DNA of 64,000 bases from Tubulanus polymorphus (GCF_964204645.1 NC_134032.1:10596275-10660274); one strand, 5' to 3'. Positions 29,501-40,272 are shown, counted from the first letter of the stretch. Made by a program: numbers and translations. The notes: generated by a model not told the origin, from the sequence alone.

Positions 29501-30514
29501 CTTATTGAAATATTAGGTCATTACAGGATATCTTCTCTTAATCATTGCAGCTTAATTTCAACTATGAGAAAAAAACCCAGCTGGAGAACAACTACTCGCC
29601 CAAAATCACCCAACTTGAACCGCGCACAGATGAGGCCAACAGAATCGAACTCATTTACCAACCAACTAATAAGATAATTGCCAATAACGAACCCAACAAT
29701 CAAAAAGGTAACTTGATATACATGAAATTATTACGATTAATTCTTATTGAAATATTTTGTCATTACAGAATATCTTCTTTTAATCATTGCAGCTAAATTG
29801 CAACTATGCGAAAAAGCCCAGTTTGAGAACAACTACTCGTTAAAAATCGACCAACTTGAACGGCGCACAACCAACTAGGATCGAACTCATTACCAATCAA
29901 CTAATAAGATAATCGCCGATAACGAAACCAGCAATCATAAAAGGTAACTTGATATACATGAAATTATTACCATTAATTCTTATTGAAATATTTGGTCATT
30001 ACAGGATATCCTCTTTTAATCATTGCAGCTAAATTTCAACTATAAGAAGAAATCCAGCTTGAGATCAGCTTCTCGTCCGAAAAACGAACAACTGGTACAG
30101 CAAACAGATGAGGCCAACAGAATCGAACTCATTTACCAATCAACTAATAAGATAATCGCCGATAATGAAACCAGCAATCATAAAAGGTAACATGATATAC
30201 ATGGAATTATTACGATTAATTCTTATTGAAATATTTTGTCATTAAAGGATATCTTCTTTTGATCATTGCAGCTAAATTTCAACAATGAGAAAAAACCCAG
30301 TTTGAGAACAACTACTCGTCCAAAATCGACCAACTTGAACAGTGTACAGATGAGCCTAATAGAATCGAACTCATTAACCCACCAACTTTAGATGATCCAC
30401 ACCAATAACGAACCAAGCAATCATAAAAGGTTACTTGATATACATGAAATTATTACGATTAATTCTTATTGAAATATTTTGTCATTACAGGATATCTTCT
30501 TTTAATCGTTGCAG
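14550..30514 (+). repeat. Array of ~65 exon/intron-like modules (~237-242 bp)
   Basis: Each unit consists of an 85-bp intron-like spacer (GTAACTTGATATACATGAAA to CTTCTTTTAATCATTGCAG) and a 151-158-bp exon-like block starting CTAAATTTCAACTATG and ending CAATCATAAAAG. The spacer begins with GT in every unit inspected (GTAACTT, GTAACAT, GTTACTT, GTATCTT) and ends in AG after a pyrimidine-rich tract (usually TTGCAG, sometimes TTAAAG). Several block types are interspersed: one with ATGAGGCCAACAGAAT, one with a 5-bp shorter GCCAACTAGGAT, one ending ACTTTAGATGATCC, one with an extra ~43 bp, and one strongly diverged. In one frame a block reads KFQLCEKTQFENNYSSKI and then a glutamate/glutamine-rich helix. 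Block lengths are not multiples of 3, and joining one block to the next gives AGC TAA at the junction, so a continuous chained protein is not supported. Copies at 16499 and 18939 (and linked units) repeat at 2,440 bp. Confidence 0.85.
25590..25746 (+). other. Representative module exon, open in one frame (157 bp)
   Basis: The acceptor is ATCATTGCAG ending at 25589; the donor GTAACTTG starts at 25747. From the third base the block is open for 51 codons: KFELCEKTQFENNYSSKIEQ, then a polar helix-like stretch, then NKIIADNEPNNHK. Short heptad-like spacing of hydrophobic residues suggests helix or coiled-coil potential. A close copy lies in the unit at 28311-28517. No family is recognised. Expression is unproven. 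Confidence 0.35.
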
Positions 30515-30930
30515 CTAAATATCAACTATGAGAAAAAACCCAGCTTGAGATCAACTACTCATCAGAAAATCTACAAGTAGATGAATACTGATTGACCCAT
30601 TTGCTGATGAAAACTGCAGAAGCCCAGATTAGAAGTTGAGGAGCCAGCAACAGATTAATCACTCAACGATTCTTCTACAAATGGTGGTTGATTTCTATAA
30701 AATATTTTATCAGGAGCAGCAGAGACTATAGTGAAACTTATAAACACTGATTTGAGCGACAAAACTAATGGATTATCTCATAAACACTGATTCAGGATAA
30801 GCACTGTTTTAAAAGCAGCAAAGACAACAGTGTATCTTATTAGGAGCAGCATAAACAATAGCGCATCTTATAAACACTGAGATCCAGGAGCGGCAAAAAC
30901 AATAGCGGATTTCTGCCGTAAAGAATTGAT
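30515..30930 (+). other. Putative terminal exon and small repeats closing the array
   Basis: The last module begins normally after GTTGCAG at 30514, but after about 65 bp (near 30575) it changes to unique sequence with no donor at the expected place. It then runs into four imperfect short repeats (GGAGCAGC.., ACAATAGyG, CTTATAAACACTGA) between about 30710 and 30910. It could be the last exon of a transcript spanning the array. Confidence 0.3.
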
Positions 30931-31181
30931 TTTTTTACTTATCACCCTTTTTCAAACCAGTCTGATATAGTGTTTTAAAGGAAATTATTTTATAATGTTT
31001 AATGCAATGTTAGAGTCTAATCAAAGCTAAGCTCCATTAATTCACGATGTTGGTATTCGATCCTTGGATGATAGAGAAGTCAAGTTAGGTTAGTCACTAG
31101 GGGTAAATGGTCGCGTCGAGCGCCTTGTTTTGGCTGCAGGTCTGTTGAGTTAACTCCTAAACTGAGATATAGTTTCAACAT
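30931..31181. other. Unassigned spacer
   Basis: No gene, repeat or regulatory signal recognised. Confidence 0.5.
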
Positions 31182-33276
31182 GATATTGTGAGTTTAATCT
31201 TTAAACTTTACCATAGTTAAACATAGTCAACTATGGCTATTTGTCCGTGTAGGTATCACATAGTTAGGAAACATAGAACATAACGTTAGACCAGTGTTGA
31301 TGTACAAATATTAAGTATTTGCTGAATTGTAGATGTATTAATTTGATGGATTTATATTTTCGAAGGCCCATGTAACTGATTTCACAATTGAATCGTATAT
31401 GTCGATTTTCACATTTATTTTTAACTTTGAGCCTCCATTAATCTGTTTGATGATCATAGCTACTTATTTGAAATCAAAAGCTTTATTTGAAAGGAGACCA
31501 TTATTTACATTTGAGAGGTAAAGCTAGGAATAACAAAGTTATAGCTAGGACTAATTTTGAACGTTTTAAACATTGTTTATAGCTGTTTGAACTTTTTTTA
31601 TTGTAATGGGTAAATCCATATCACGAGATGGCTCTCATGAATAATCACTTAGCTTCAAATTGGGTGTATAATGATTATTAAGGAGTGGCAGTGAATCGGT
31701 AGTGCTTTTCTAAAATGGGCCCAGAAACTTTACAGTGAAAAAATGCCTGCAGTTGTAAATAGAGGAGTATAAATAATACGCAATACAAACTACGAGTAAA
31801 TAAATTAATAAAAAAATAAATTAGAAAAAACCAATAAATAATAAGTAGTAAATAATACAAAATACAAGTACATACATAAATAGATAATATTAAAAAATAG
31901 ATAAAAATCATAAACAACAATACAAACAAACAACAAATTAATATTCTATTTACATGAAAAGGCATTTTTTCAAATATCTATCAACAAGGTTCTTCATTTA
32001 TCGAACAACCTTCCCTAAGTATAGCAAAAACCCTAGATCTTTTCTGTTGTTATTCAAAGCATTCTATCGGACTCAGTTATTATAATGAACAAAACAAATA
32101 ACCATAAACCTTAACTAAATCGAACACACTTAAGAAAATAACTGATATGATAGAATGCTTTGAATAACTGTGATGAAAGATCGACCATCCTATGAACTAG
32201 CTGCGCTCAATCACTGCTGTGACTGTTGATATTGTGAGTTTAATCTTTAAACTTTACCATAGTTAAACATAGTCAACTATGGCTATTTGTCCGTGTAGGT
32301 ATCACATAGTTAGGAAACATAGAACATAACGTTAGACCAGTGTTGATGTACAAATATTAAGTATTTGCTGAATTGTAGATGTATTAATTTGATGGATTTA
32401 TATTTTCGAAGGCCCATGTAACTGATTTCACAATTGAATCGTATATGTCGATTTTCACATTTATTTTTAACTTTGAGCCTCCATTAATCTGTTTGATGAT
32501 CATAGCTACTTATTTGAAATCAAAAGCTTTATTTGAAAGGAGACCATTATTTACATTTGAGAGGTAAAGCTAGGAATAACAAAGTTATAGCTAGGACTAA
32601 TTTTGAACGTTTTAAACATTGTTTATAGCTGTTTGAACTTTTTTTATTGTAATGGGTAAATCCATATCACGAGATGGCTCTCATGAATAATCACTTAGCT
32701 TCAAATTGGGTGTATAATGATTATTAAGGAGTGGCAGTGAATCGGTAGTGCTTTTCTAAAATGGGCCCAGAAACTTTACAGTGAAAAAATGCCTGCAGTT
32801 GTAAATAGAGGAGTATAAATAATACGCAATACAAACTACGAGTAAATAAATTAATAAAAAAATAAATTAGAAAAAACCAATAAATAATAAGTAGTAAATA
32901 ATACAAAATACAAGTACATACATAAATAGATAATATTAAAAAATAGATAAAAATCATAAACAACAATACAAACAAACAACAAATTAATATTCTATTTACA
33001 TGAAAAGGCATTTTTTCAAATATCTATCAACAAGGTTCTTCATTTATCGAACAACCTTCCCTAAGTATAGCAAAAACCCTAGATCTTTTCTGTTGTTATT
33101 CAAAGCATTCTATCGGACTCAGTTATTATAATGAACAAAACAAATAACCATAAACCTTAACTAAATCGAACACACTTAAGAAAATAACTGATATGATAGA
33201 ATGCTTTGAATAACTGTGATGAAAGATCGACCATCCTATGAACTAGCTGCGCTCAATCACTGCTGTGACTGTTGAT
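31182..33276. repeat. Perfect 1,046-bp tandem duplication
   Basis: Unit 1 is 31182-32227 and unit 2 is 32228-33273, with the junction GAT repeated at the end. I saw no differences between the copies, including an identical 95-codon AT-rich minus-strand ORF in each that I regard as non-coding. Each unit contains an inverted repeat of about 31 bp (TTATTCAAAGCATTCTATC and its complement) around a ~55-bp loop at about 32044-32170 and 33090-33216. This is a very recent duplication or an assembly duplicate. Confidence 0.9.
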
Positions 33277-33572
33277 TGTTATACGGGGGTAGACACTTAC
33301 TATCTAAAATCTGGTACATACATTTTTAGAAAGAATGTAAAACAGCTATAAACTTAAGTTATTGATGTTATTGATTAGTTACCGATTGTATGATTATGTT
33401 GATGTTTTTGAAGCTGCCAGAAAGAAACATCAGAATACTTAGTATTTAATGCCAAGGTGCTTGGACATCTTTAAGTCAGGGCAAAATTCTAGAAAGTAAT
33501 GATTAGTTGATACTTAGATTTCCAGAGTGAATCTGTATGTTCCATCTCTAGTTTAAATGCTCTATGTTGGAG

Positions 33573-33608
33573 CATAGAACTCAAATCAAATTGATTTGAG
33601 GTCTATGG
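33573..33608. mobile_element. Mini-hairpin insertion, copy H2
   Basis: A 36-bp hairpin, arms CATAGAACTCAAATCAA and TTGATTTGAGGTCTATG, flanked on both sides by TTGGAG (33567-33572 and 33609-33614). The paralogous repeat near 35117 reads TATGTTGGAGACTT with no insertion. Confidence 0.65.
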
Positions 33609-34703
33609 TTGGAGACTGTTATTGTAACACATAGCCGAACACATGTTTGGAAATTAGGAACTTGCATGATGATTCCTCGTTTAAGATATAATTGTTGTGT
33701 GAATAAAACGATGTTCATTTTCATCATTCATGTTGAAACTTTTAAGTTGTTAATTTCTATAGCAACAATTCCACTGTGGTGGTTCATAAATTACTGATAG
33801 AATAGAAGGAGCAGTTTCTTGATAGGCTATCTCGAGGATACAGTGCTAATTGGTCAATTGTCCTAGCTTAGTTTAACCGCATCTGTGTGGGGCCTGTAAT
33901 ATCTGGACAAGAAGAATTTCTGATCTTAATATAAAGTTGTATTTATATCTACTATCAAGTTGAATAATACAAATTAAGAAGTTGCCGTAGCTTCGTCAGT
34001 CAAACCATATTTATGAAGATACTCGATTTATCTTAGATCATCACGAAGAAAAACCTTTATAATAGTTTGCAGGGTTTGATCTAAGGATTAAAATGCCAGT
34101 TGACCTTGGGGCAAGCATATGTGATATCACTTGCCCCCCTCAAAAATCAACTTGCCCTATACATGAGTAGTCCAATTGAGACACAATCATCCCTTGCATC
34201 GAGTGGGATAAAAGCTTTGAGATATAGAATTACACAAGCCCGGTGGACGAGTGATTGTGATAAACTACATTTCCTAATGAAAATATACTTGTCCCGGGAA
34301 ATTGGACTAGTGCTTAAATCAGACCCTGCTTTGTTTCTAATGTAACATTTGTGAAATAAGCTAGTTGATAATTAAGGAAATCTCTCAGACGAGGAAATTT
34401 TTGGCAATGTTTTTAGTTTTCTTGTAATAACTAAGATTAATTAGTTTACCTAACGCTTTCCAGAGTGAGTGAATTTGTAGGTTTTATGTTGAACTGTTTT
34501 CTAAATAACTCATTTAACGGGCTATAATTGTTGTGTAAGAATAAAATGATATACATGTTTCGGCATTCACACTGTGCTGCTCATCAATGGTTCATAAAAT
34601 ACTATTTTCATTAAGGCCCTCATGGAATAGAGTCGCAAAATAGAGGAGCAGTCTCTTGATAAATGAGGATATATGAACAGTATTAATCAGTAGATTATGC
34701 TAG

Positions 34704-34723
34704 CTATGGACTCTAAAACCATT
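34704..34723. mobile_element. Half mini-hairpin, truncated copy
   Basis: CTATGGACTCTAAAACCAT matches one arm and loop of hairpin H1 but the second arm is missing. The paralogous position near 33863 lacks it. Confidence 0.4.
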
Positions 34724-35739
34724 GTTTAACAATTTATATATGGGTTCTGAAATATCTGCACAAGAAGCACCTCAAAAAGTTAGTTATTGAATCTTAACTT
34801 AATTGTAGCAAAGCCATTAATTATTAGTAATTGCCCTAGCTCTATTCAAATTGGCAGTTGAACAATACTCGATTTATATAGTCTTGCTGAATGCATAGAA
34901 GAGAATACCTCCAAAATACTTTGCATTAAATGTAACATTTGAGAAAATTGCCAATTTGATAATGTCTTGAAACCTCAAGGCAAAGGTGGCAAAACTAGCT
35001 ATCTTGTAAAATAATGTTAATGAAAATTAAATCAAAGACTGTTTAGTTAAACTTATCTTAAGCTTTCCTGATTGAATTTGTGGTTTTATCTCCGGTTACA
35101 ATGTTTTTATGTTGGAGACTTTTTTGAAATACAGGTCACGTTTTTGTAAATGACTGAGGCACTTCCTCCAGTAGATGTACCTGTCATTTAGGTATAATTG
35201 TTTTTGTGGAGATAAAATGACATGTTCGTGTCAATTGTTCATTAAACATTGATTTATTAAGGTCCTATCGAGTTGAGCTTTTTCTTGATAAATGAGATGT
35301 CCTCAATCGATGTCATTTGAAAAGTTGACATGATAGATTCATATTTCATGAAATATAACAAAGTGTCGGTTATATTGACCTCATGAATTGTCAAATTCAT
35401 AATCTCAGACTAGTCCAATTTTCGGTTTTTTATGGATCAAAGTCTATAATTCTTAGTGTATTTTTGTTATTTTCCTATTGATGCAAATTGTATAAATCAG
35501 CTGTAGTGGAAATGTATCGTAGATAAAGAAAGACTTCTAAATACCTTACGTGTAACTAGTACAATTTCATACATAGTAATATAAATAAAATTACTATTAA
35601 AATTTGAGAAAATAAGCTAAAAGTTAATAATATGATATGTGAAAATAAAATGATGTAAGAATGTAAATCAGATTGATTACTTAATCCTACGCTTTCCAGA
35701 GTATTTGGCCAGGTTTATCTCTGGTTTTAGTGCGGGGAG

Positions 35740-35768
35740 CCATGGACTCACGGTTTAAGAGTCCATGG
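35740..35768. mobile_element. Mini-hairpin insertion, copy H3
   Basis: Arms CCATGGACTC and GAGTCCATGG around a 9-base loop. It is the first of three hairpins lying almost end to end. Confidence 0.6.
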
Positions 35769-35775
35769 TTGTCGG

Positions 35776-35805
35776 CCATAGACATTTCTGGTTTAGAGTC
35801 TATGG
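35776..35805. mobile_element. Mini-hairpin insertion, copy H4
   Basis: Arms CCATAGAC and GTCTATGG around a 14-base loop; followed by TTGGA before the next hairpin. Confidence 0.6.
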
Positions 35806-35810
35806 TTGGA

Positions 35811-35855
35811 CCATGGGCGTATATAAGCTCTCGTTTATAGTTTATACGCCTATGG
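35811..35855. mobile_element. Mini-hairpin insertion, copy H5
   Basis: Arms CCATGGGCGTATA and TATACGCCTATGG, 13 bp with one mismatch; flanked by GTTGGA on both sides (35806-35810 region and about 35858-35863). Confidence 0.6.
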
Positions 35856-36321
35856 TGGTTGGACTAGTTGTTTTTGAAAGTCCGTGTTTGAGGAACTTAC
35901 ATTAAAATTCCTCGAGCACAAACCTGGCATTTTGTATAATTGTTGTATATATGAGAATAAATATGATTGATTTTGAAATTTGTCATTCGTTTAGTTAAGC
36001 AACAAGTGTTACTAAAATGAAGCACCACTAAAAACGAAAACTATATGCACCCGAGAAAACCGACCAGGCAATTTACGTTTCCGTCAGAGGTGGCACAGAG
36101 CGCCCCAAGTGATGATTTCGAGTATCTTCGGACTTCTTTTTAGTCATTCATAGTTCTAATACCCGAAAGTGCATAGGCCTTCGTTTTAGTAGCACATAGT
36201 TTTTAGTAACACCCCCATTGCACTGCCCTGCTATAAATTAACTGCTCATTTTCACGAACCCAGGGCCACCTTCTGAGTTAGTCGACTATAGTCGAACTAA
36301 ACGAAACCGAATGTCCATTAG

Positions 36322-36569
36322 CAGGGCCGTCGCGGCCCACTTTTTTGCTTAACAAAATTTGTTCAAAAGCACGCTGTACCGCGTAGCAGCTCGTCGTTCT
36401 CTGTACTAAGTGGTTGGCTCACGACTTCTCATGCTTCTGTGAATGAGACCGTGAAATGGCCCCAAAACATATCTCCGGCGATTGAATTTTCAAATTTTTC
36501 AAGGGGAGGGCCCCAAACCACCCTTCAGAAATAAGCCTCGCCACTGAAAAATTCCCTCCGACGGCTCTG
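36322..36569. mobile_element. MITE with CAGrGCCGTCG ends
   Basis: A 248-bp element: left end CAGGGCCGTCGCGGCC, right end in reverse complement CAGAGCCGTCGGAGGG. ATTAG lies immediately outside both ends, a likely target duplication. hAT-like ends; no ORF. Confidence 0.6.
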
Positions 36570-36672
36570 ATTAGTCATTCGGTTATTAGTTCGATCCGAC
36601 CACTAGTTGACTAGATACGAAAACCGAATTTGGTCCTGGCAGTTGAGTCGGTTGCTGTTCCCAGGAAACCTT

Positions 36673-37260
36673 TTATTTAACACGCGAGGCGCGCTTTTCA
36701 CTACACGCACAGATCGCAGCTTCCATTTTATGGGTAGATTTCTTGAAGACCATATTTTCACTCTCAATCTGCTTAATTTGATTTGAAAGAATATCGATAT
36801 TTTTTAAGTTCGTATCCAATAGTCTACTATGGGTCTCGATTTTTTCTCTGATGTCAGCTATGCATTTATAGCTTTCTTTTGCAGAAACGTCTTGATGTAT
36901 TTTGGTAATCCGGGATTCTAAAATTTCTATAGCGTTAAAGAATATTTCTCTCATGTTCTTTATCTCCAACCATAGACGTATGTATCTAGTTTATACGTCC
37001 ATGCTCCAACTTAATGGTCTCCATCTCTTGAAATTTCTGCTCAGTTTGAAAATCAGTCAAACATCGACTACACAGATATCTAACCGGCAGATTCTCTGCA
37101 TTTTCAGCTGCGTTGGAGCAGTTATTACAAATTGACTGACTGCACTTGGAACACTGGACGATCTCTTTTTCAAAATTAAACAGACGGTTACATGAAGAAC
37201 ACGGTACATAATTTCACATATCATAATACGGTACATAGTTTCCCCATTCATCATCTTCTT
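36673..37260 (-). pseudogene. Decayed zinc-finger plus coiled-coil ORF (LINE ORF1-like?)
   Basis: Read on the minus strand, an acidic leader (LEEDDEWGNYVP) is followed by a C8 zinc-finger pattern, CSSC x12 CSKC x4 CNNC and a final CSRC, at about 37202-37060. A ~98-residue, charged, helix-rich coiled-coil region follows (36969-36673), ending in KRASRVK and a stop. A small duplication near 37205-37230 adds a stop before the finger. A 40-bp insertion (hairpin H6 plus TTGGAG duplication) splits finger from coiled coil; the two sides are in frame once that insertion is discounted. Zinc finger plus coiled coil is seen in ORF1 of some non-LTR retrotransposons, but TRIM-like or other cellular proteins are possible. 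It is not intact. Confidence 0.5.
36970..37003. mobile_element. Mini-hairpin insertion, copy H6, inside an ORF
   Basis: Arms CCATAGACGTATG and TATACGTCCATG, flanked by CTCCAA (36964-36969 and 37004-37009), the same six bases (TTGGAG in reverse) as at H2. The insertion shifts the reading frame of the minus-strand zinc-finger/coiled-coil ORF by 40 bp. Confidence 0.7.
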
Positions 37261-37739
37261 CTAGTGTTGAAGCACAATCACTGTCCAGTTCTGCTAGACC
37301 TAGACTCTCAGCAAACAGCAGAGCATCTCATGAATTTGCCGTTTTTATCACAGCCCTTTACCTTAGTTGCCATGGTTTCCCTTGTCTGAAATGGTTGCTA
37401 AGTTGCTTGGATGATTTCCCATGGATGAATCCCACCACTTTTTAAACACTCACAGATTTAGTAAATATCAGCGGATTATCAATCATTCCAGTAATCAATC
37501 ATTCCAGTGCGATTTTGACATTACTCCTAGTTTCGCTTATTCGATGAGACGCCATTTTAACCCGGAAGTAACTCGATACTGACATGTTTGACATGCATCG
37601 AAAATGTAAAATGGAGGATGGGATCAACCGGTCTCTAACTGAAAGTAGACCAGTCTACTCTCCCACTGTACGCGGGTAAGTGTAGTCACTATATAGTGTA
37701 TTGTGCGCCGGAGCAGCGCGCGGCAGCGTATGCTACACG
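37261..37739. other. QPRT upstream region
   Basis: Between the decayed ORF and the QPRT core promoter. No gene supported. GC content rises toward the promoter (GCGCGCGGCAGCG near 37715). Confidence 0.4.
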
Positions 37740-37746
37740 TATAAAA
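37740..37746 (+). promoter_or_regulatory. TATA box candidate for QPRT
   Basis: TATAAAA lies about 170 bp before the QPRT start codon, next to a short GC-rich stretch. The position suits a 5' UTR of ~140 bases. Inferred from sequence only. Confidence 0.4.
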
Positions 37747-37912
37747 AGACTTTGGACTGTTTGTTATCCATTGCACTCGTATAGATAGCAGGCAAATCAA
37801 TAGTTTTTAGCGAGAGAACTATGAATATTCGGTCAAATTCCGAAGTTGAACACACTCCACATACGCTGTGTAACGCCATTGAGTTCTATCGCCAAAACGC
37901 AGTGCTTCTATA

Positions 37913-39633
37913 ATGGCGGAGAGCTCGGTTTGTGTATATAAGGACGTTCTTCATCCCGTTCTTATTCAAGATCTTGTGAGGCAGTGGCTGAGAGAAGACA
38001 CCGCCAGTTTCGACTATGCAGGATTCGTCGTCGGTGAGAAGGTTGAACGCGCTGTGCTCCTCTGTAAAGGAGACTGCGTGCTGGCCGGGGCTCCTTTTGT
38101 CGAGGCCGTCTTCACAGAGTTGGACTGCAAAGTCGAATGGTTACGCGAAGATGGCGACGTCCTAGCCCCGCCTTGCCACGTGGCCTACGTCACGGGAAAA
38201 GTGCGTAATTTATTGATAGGCGAGCGGGTGGCTTTGAATTGTTTGACGCGCACCAGCGGCGTGGCTACCTACGCCCGAGCCCTGCGCGAAGTGGCCGTCC
38301 GTCAGAACTGGCCCGGAGAGGTTGCCGGCACTAGGAAGACAACCCCAGGCTTTCGGCTACCCGAGAAATACGCGCTACTAGTCGGCGGGATATCAACTCA
38401 TCGCTATGATCTATCCAGTATGATTATGCTGAAAGATAATCATATTTGGTCAGCTGGTAACATCACACAGGTAAGAGTATGATCTAAGTAATTATCTGGA
38501 CCTCATTGCAGATGGTCGTGAGTCAGAGTTGACTCAAAAGTGTTTGATATTAGTTCATTTTCGATGAGTTAACTGAGTCAGAGCTATAATAACTCCTCAC
38601 TGCAGGTAACACCCGCCCGGGTAAGAGTATGATCTAAGTAATCATGTAGACCTTATTCCAGATGGTCTTGAGTTGGAGTTGACTCAAAGTTTTTGATATC
38701 AGTTCATTTTCAGTGAGTTAACTCTCAGAGTTATAATAACTCCCAACTGCAGGACTGGGTCCTGATGATTGATTACCCCAATGTATGATCGTTTGCTTCG
38801 GCCAGTTACTTACCTATCGGCTAAGGAACCTTAGTGTCCGATGTACCACAGTTGGTACACAAGGAGATCATTGTGATACAACCACGCTGCCTGGGTGAAA
38901 TCGGCTATTGATGACTGAAAATAAATTCCCCTATAACTTGCATATATTTCGGTGAAGGCATTTTTGTGTTATTCTCATCGAATTGAAAAACCAGTTATAA
39001 TTGTTTTTTTTTTATTAACTCCATTGGTTCCTTGTTTTTCGAAGGCTGTAAAAGATGCCAGGAAAGTCGGCGGATTTTCCACTAAAATCGAAGTCGAATG
39101 CAGAAGTTTAGCGGAAGCGGAAGAAGCGATCAAAGCCGGAAGTGAGATCGTAATGTTAGATAATTTCGATTGTGCGGTAAGTAAAGCTCAACGGTGTTCT
39201 GGAAACCTCGGAACCCACCGCCCCCAGATCCTCCCCTGGTGATGGTCGCTTGATGTTAAAATTTGTTTACATATTGAAAAGATGGTAGCCTCCACAAAAG
39301 TCCCCTTCTGTGGCATAATCGGCTGACATCATCTGATGAAATCAAGGTACGTAGCTGCCTCCTTATCTATTATCTTCATGTTTTCCTCCTTTTTTTCTTT
39401 CATTTCAAAAGGCTTTGCACGAAACTGCAAAAGTGTTGAAATCCAAATACCCGCATACAATCATTGAGGCAAGTGGAGGTGTCACCGAACAGACTATAGC
39501 TGGCTATATGGGTCCACATGTCGACGTTATCTCGCTTAGTAAAACTACTCAAGGTTACCAGACGATCGACTTCTCCTTCAAGATTCTCAAGGACGGGAAA
39601 GATCCGCACAATCCTCTTGTGACGAAAAACTGA
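37913..39633 (+). CDS. QPRT: Quinolinate (nicotinate-nucleotide) phosphoribosyltransferase
   Basis: Three exons: 37913-38470, 39045-39176 and 39412-39633, all phase 0 with GT-AG introns, giving 303 residues, close to the human enzyme. It makes nicotinate mononucleotide, CO2 and pyrophosphate from quinolinate and PRPP, the entry of the kynurenine route into NAD synthesis, in the cytosol. Diagnostic sequence: [16 protein letters not shown], then [20 protein letters not shown] with the substrate-binding Arg/Lys, [40 protein letters not shown] and GPHVDVIS. The start is the first ATG after upstream stops and matches the family's N-terminal length. The donor of intron 1 and the exon end before it are partly duplicated 150 bp downstream. 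Confidence 0.95.
38456..38755 (+). repeat. 150-bp tandem duplication of exon end plus splice donor in QPRT
   Basis: The block starting GGTAACA.C and GTAAGAGTATGATCTAAGTA at 38456-38605 recurs at about 38606-38755. The second copy has a perfect donor (GTAAGAGTATG at 38621) after altered exon-like bases. Both copies contain TGACTCAAA and GAGTTAACT. Confidence 0.8.
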
Positions 39634-39815
39634 TCCAGGGCCTCTGGATATCGAGGACTCACAGGGTGGTGTTATAGTGGAATGCCGAATACCTGGATGT
39701 CATTAATACCTTCGATTTACGAGTGCTCCCAAAACATCTCACTTACAGACTTGTAACCCTACGAATATTTGGAAATATATATCACACTTTGATTTATAAA
39801 ATTCAGAGACGGTTT

Positions 39816-40150
39816 TTATGATTTTGGCAAAGCGCCAGTTTCAAGGATCTTGGGTGTTGCATCTTTCATGCCTTCACCTGACCATAGAGCATGACAGTGC
39901 ACATATGTATCTCCCTTACGAAGTTGTGACTCAAGTGAACGGTAGTTGTAGTACAGTACATCATTTACCCTCGCAATCTTGATCTGCCCAATTAGATGCC
40001 TGACTTCATTTGATTTATATGTATCAATCATACGAACATTCGAGTCAAAATAGAAATAAACCGACAATGATTTCTCTATCAATACGATCTTTTTATTATG
40101 CTTAAACCAAACAAGATATTTCAGACCAATTTCCGAATATATAAAAGACA
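39816..40150 (-). other. Open exon-like segment of unknown protein
   Basis: An open frame of 111 codons on the minus strand follows a good acceptor (TTTTTTCAG at 40151-40159). It has a balanced composition: FYFDSNVRMIDTYKSNE near the middle, RKGDTYVHCHALWSGEG late, and a stop at 39816. It ends about 180 bp from the QPRT stop and lies downstream of the EF-hand gene on the same strand, so it could be an alternative last exon of that gene or an independent fragment. No family is recognised. Confidence 0.3.
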
Positions 40151-40262
40151 CTGAAAAAACATGGAAATTAATCTTGAGATAAATAATCTATAGACTAAAA
40201 GTGTTGTACAGGTAAGACCAGTTTCACGTCATATTTATTATCATTTTACCAGTAGTGATTGA

Positions 40263-40272
40263 TTTATTTATT
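40263..40272 (-). promoter_or_regulatory. Polyadenylation signal of the EF-hand gene
   Basis: On the minus strand AAATAAATAAA lies about 70 bases after the EF-hand stop codon. Confidence 0.5.

Larger units (their letters stand above)
33277..36050. repeat. Degenerate ~0.7-0.8 kb repeats
   Basis: A motif series recurs in order: ACGCTTTCCAGAGTgA at about 33520, 34455, 35060 and 35690; ATAATTGTTGTGTgAATAAAA at about 33690, 34520, 35190 and 35935; and GGAGCAGTcTCTTGATAAAT at about 33810, 34645 and 35285. Spacing is about 650-830 bp. No coding exon is recognised. The AATAAAA in each copy looks like a polyadenylation signal but may be coincidental. Confidence 0.6.

Noticed and set aside
14550-30514. 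CRISPR-like regular array
   Set aside because: Units are ~240 bp, no short repeat/unique spacer pattern, no cas genes, and the surrounding genes are animal genes.
31678-33011. Two identical 95-codon minus-strand ORFs
   Set aside because: They lie in AT-rich sequence of the 1,046-bp duplication, consist mostly of Leu/Ile/Phe/Tyr and show no domain; identity only reflects the duplication.
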